Origin: Avena insularis
Taxonomy: Eukaryota > Streptophyta > Magnoliopsida > Poales > Poaceae
NCBI GenBank assembly: GCA_023614405.1
Contig: CM042684.1
Span: forward strand, 210,744,941-210,808,940
Reading direction: 5' to 3'
DNA length: 64,000 bases
Under the pieces are notes generated by a model, which saw only the letters and a list, made by a program, of their open reading frames with translations, had not been told where the DNA came from and did not search any database. A program made the position numbers and the translations under genes. Numbering within the stretch: position 1 is the first letter of the stretch; every line of letters starts with the position of its first letter. Positions 61,632 through 64,000 of this stretch are shown one piece after another.

Positions 61632-61679
61632 TGTAAGGGACCAGATGATGCTAGACAGACTGAATCTAGGAATTTGGAA
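61632..61679 (-). repeat. Residual 5' LTR (48 bp)
   Basis: Exactly identical to 55985-56032. Beyond 61679 the sequence has no match to the other LTR. Confidence 0.75.
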
Positions 61680-62090
61680 TAGAGAAGGAGTAAATCCAAA
61701 GGTATAATAGGGGCAAGTCCCAGCTCTCACCACATCAATCTGAGCTTTTCGGCCGTTGGATCGAGCCCCTAGGACGCATTCGGGCCGTAGGTTGCTGTTA
61801 AGTCTTTTCTACCCTCATGAGAGAATATGCTGAAGGCACCGCCTATTCGTACCAACACCCGTGCCTCTCTCTGCCCTGGCTCGTCCTCTCCCCGCCGGAA
61901 ATTGGTCGGACCCGCATGTCTGTCTCTGAGGTAATAATTACAGTGGGCGCTTTGCATGTGTGGGAAGTCTAGGCAGGGGCAGCAGAAAGGGGCAGGGGAA
62001 AAATCCTTCGGTAGAAACAGCTGCTACCCTCAAATCAGTTTCCTCCCCCACTGGACCAATTCCCTGCTGTGAAACCCTAGCCGCCATGGG
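61680..62090. other. Flank of the gypsy element
   Basis: No gene is recognised. GTTGGATCGAGCC and other unique bases; possibly the promoter side of the GC-rich frame at 62091. Confidence 0.35.
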
Positions 62091-62640
62091 CTCTAGCTCG
62101 CCGCCTCCCACACCCGCGCCCCTCCCTCTCCATGATCTCCTTCGCTCCCGGCGAGTCCCCTCCTCTCTACCTCCTCCTCGCGTGTCCCTGCCTGCGACGA
62201 GGGGCGTGAGCTGGACGACGTGCTCCTGGTCGAGCCGCCGCCGGCGAGTCGCTTGGACCAGCAAGCAGCAGCAGCGGGAGCAGCAACAATGCGAGCAGCA
62301 GCAGCGCACCCCACGGGAGCAGCAGCGCGCCATGTCCCCGGCCCCCAGCACCTCTACATCGAGCAACGGTGGCGAGCAGGACCTCCGTTGGCGCCGTCCT
62401 CGGCTCCATGGCTCGTCGTCAGCACCGCCTCTCATTTGCTGTCGTCCCTCAAATCTGGTGGCAAGGACACCTACAGGTCTCTCCCTCCCTCTCCCCTCCA
62501 TATTTCTCTCCCTGACTCTCTCTTTTGGTAGTCCATGCTCAGCAAGAAGTGGTGAAGACGTTAGTCTTCCAAGGATATGGTTTCCTGGATTTTTTCTTTT
62601 GATGGTGCCGAGAACCTCCCATGAGAAGATAAGTAGGTAA
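62091..62640 (+). CDS. Possible first exon, Pro/Ser/Gln-rich protein
   Basis: A start in strong plant context (GCCGCCATGGGC) opens a 183-residue continuation, MGSSSPPPTPAPLPLHDLLR, through a Gln-rich stretch (KQQQREQQQCEQQQR) to a TAA. A second frame (62220-62531) is equally open. CTACAGGTCTCT near 62470 could be a splice donor. The composition is typical of the first exon of a cereal nuclear gene, but no domain is seen, and I cannot tell whether the gene is intact. Confidence 0.35.
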
Positions 62641-63130
62641 CTAATCCCTCGTGTTATTCCCCTATTGTATTTTATATATAAACCGTTGTGACATTATTTC
62701 TTTAATCTATTGTAGATGCACATGGTTTGTTCAAGGAAATGAAATAGATTAGGTTCCTAAAGTTTTAGCATCTGGGCATGTACAACAACCATTAGGCATA
62801 TAATATCTTATATAAGGTGTTGAATCGCTATCGACATAAATTTTTGAAAGAAGGAAATATTATCTATATGAATGTTCAAGGCAATTTGTAGTTGTACGGT
62901 TTACTGGAATCCAGTTAATTATTTCCCTAAACTATAGTTTAATATACTCTGTTAGCTATCTTTCTTATTTGGTGTCTTCCTTTAGACTACCTCCTTTTTT
63001 CTATTCAGCATGATTCATACTGAAGTACATTTTGTGCATCGCTCACTCATATAGTTTGCTGAAATCAATTCCATTCTACATTTTGTCTCAATTTTTAATT
63101 TTTTCTAGACAATTTAAAATGATATTTGTT
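62641..63130. other. AT-rich, intron-like DNA
   Basis: High in A and T with no gene. It would suit an intron between the possible exon at 62091 and the exon-like piece at 63142. Confidence 0.35.
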
Positions 63131-63141
63131 TTATATTGCAG

Positions 63142-63291
63142 TCACCATGGCCGTCTATTCTGCTTCTTCATCCTCTCCGGTACTCAACCGGAGAAGCGGG
63201 TGGGCGCTACAACTGAGCTCACACACAACCTTTGTTTAGTACAGTTGAAGCCTCATCTCTACATGACCTCAATGCATTTGACCCTCTCACA
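63142..63291 (+). other. Exon-like segment, unknown gene
   Basis: After the acceptor-like TTTATATTGCAG (ends 63141) a GC-richer stretch runs to the donor-like CTCACAG/GTAATC at 63291. Its last part in one frame reads STVEASSLHDLNAFDPLT, which is protein-like, but the first part is interrupted in that frame, so an indel must be assumed. No family is recognised. Confidence 0.3.
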
Positions 63292-63299
63292 GGTAATCC

Positions 63300-64000
63300 C
63301 ACTTTTCTCTTTGTCTCCTTGAACAATCTGCTGCTGCAGTTGATGCAGACTTGTCAAAGTGGTGTACAGTCGTGACAAGATCTTGGGTTGGTGATTTGCC
63401 AAAATTATTCCCCAAACCTTCTCATTTTGATTGTGCAGATATTTATGGAAAAAGTATATGCGTGTTCTAACTCGGCAGATGTTAGATGAAGACCTGGTAT
63501 GTCCCTTTTTAAAACACCTGAATTTTTCCCTCTCCTTTTTATTTTGTGTTGCTTTATAGAAAGAAATTAATATGTGCTTAAGTTTTCCTTTGGGTCTCTT
63601 TTGTCCTCCAAGTGATTTAGGAGGCAGTCAAGTTTTAGCCTCTATTTCCTATGATATAAATAGGAGTTCATTGACTATTTTACCCAAAATTGTGCCATAT
63701 TTGTATTATATTTGTCTTCTGCAACACTTAAAATGGGCTGGGCATAACTCAAGAAATATATATAGTATGTAGTTAGCTACCTTGCCATGCCAAACCGCCT
63801 TTCGCATGGTCTTATATCTTTCCACTTCCCACTGACAACTATATATCCAGAAGAAAGTAGACTAGCTTCGTAAGCAGCTAGCTAGCTTTTGTGTTTGAAA
63901 GGTCAGCTAATAATGATCTTATAGTGCTTAATCGTATTGGTTGGCTATACTTACTATGTAGTAACTATTTTTTTAAAGCTAATCCATGAGAACTAAATGC
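63300..64000. other. AT-rich DNA without a recognised gene
   Basis: Contains only short frames such as 63572-63772 with no domain. It may be intron or downstream sequence of the exon-like pieces before it. Confidence 0.35.

Larger units (their letters stand above)
55985..61679 (-). mobile_element. Ty3/gypsy chromovirus, Reina-like
   Basis: A 5.7-kb minus-strand element with gag, protease, reverse transcriptase, RNase H, integrase and a C-terminal chromodomain in gypsy order. The short length, the short LTR, the initiator-Met-type primer site and the chromodomain point to the Reina clade of plant chromoviruses; the clade call is inference. The same 48 bases (TGTAAGGGACCAGATGATGC and 28 more) stand at 55985-56032 and at 61632-61679. 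After them the two sides differ, so the 5' LTR seems cut down to its last 48 bp. The pol frame is fully open but gag is broken. Confidence 0.85.

Overview
The window looks like nuclear DNA from a grass of the Triticeae (wheat, barley, rye or goatgrass). The reasons are a Ty1/copia element with long terminal repeats of the BARE/Angela type, a textbook Stowaway MITE, several Helitron termini of the type known from cereal genomes, plant-style short GT-AG introns, and the general pattern of broken gene fragments in a sea of transposons. I find no convincing intact host gene. The only long intact reading frame is the pol gene of a Ty3/gypsy element.

Layout. Positions 1-8070 hold candidate Helitrons and their termini, including a well-bounded 1.2-kb Helitron on the minus strand (2580-3772) and a 687-bp foldback element whose two arms each end in a Helitron-like 3' end (3971-4657). 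A Helitron-type 5' end at 8069 is followed by three decayed intron-containing gene fragments: an unknown gene (8475-9605), a GRF-type zinc-finger/coiled-coil gene with a (CT)n tract just before its start (10560-11366), and a coiled-coil gene on the minus strand (19993-11570). A copia element (12397-18801) sits inside an intron of the last gene, 30 bp from the splice donor. The copia element has both LTRs, a primer-binding site and a polypurine tract, but has lost the reverse-transcriptase core by an internal deletion.

Positions 21440-37410 are the most striking part: about 16 kb of a modular minisatellite. It is built from a common head joined to alternative tails, giving 39-bp and 48-bp units (both multiples of three), with one-base and two-base variants. 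Within it lie three scales of secondary duplication: a 262-bp duplication, a 1039-bp higher-order repeat (24.4-29.4 kb) and an 854-bp higher-order repeat (33.2-35.8 kb). Because unit lengths keep the frame and the units have few stops, many long ORFs appear on both strands; I judge them non-coding.

Downstream are a small broken gene (37658-38166), a decayed Mutator-like transposase on the minus strand with both catalytic aspartates apparently replaced by glycine (41529-39011), an F-box/DUF295-like pseudogene (42430-43647) between two direct repeats, a Stowaway MITE (45536-45702), a DUF4283-like pseudogene on the minus strand (47000-46075), an hAT-type MITE with a perfect 8-bp target duplication (49215-49949), and a 4.6-kb candidate Helitron with correct A/T flanks (50303-54896). 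A Ty3/gypsy chromovirus on the minus strand (55985-61679) has an intact 1165-residue pol but a gag broken by several frameshifts. The last 2.3 kb contain GC-rich and exon-like pieces that I cannot name.

How the parts relate: the window is mainly a record of insertion, nesting and decay. Helitron ends repeatedly abut one another. Gene fragments with retained introns follow a Helitron 5' end, as expected from Helitron gene capture, but I could not find the matching 3' end, so that link is an inference.
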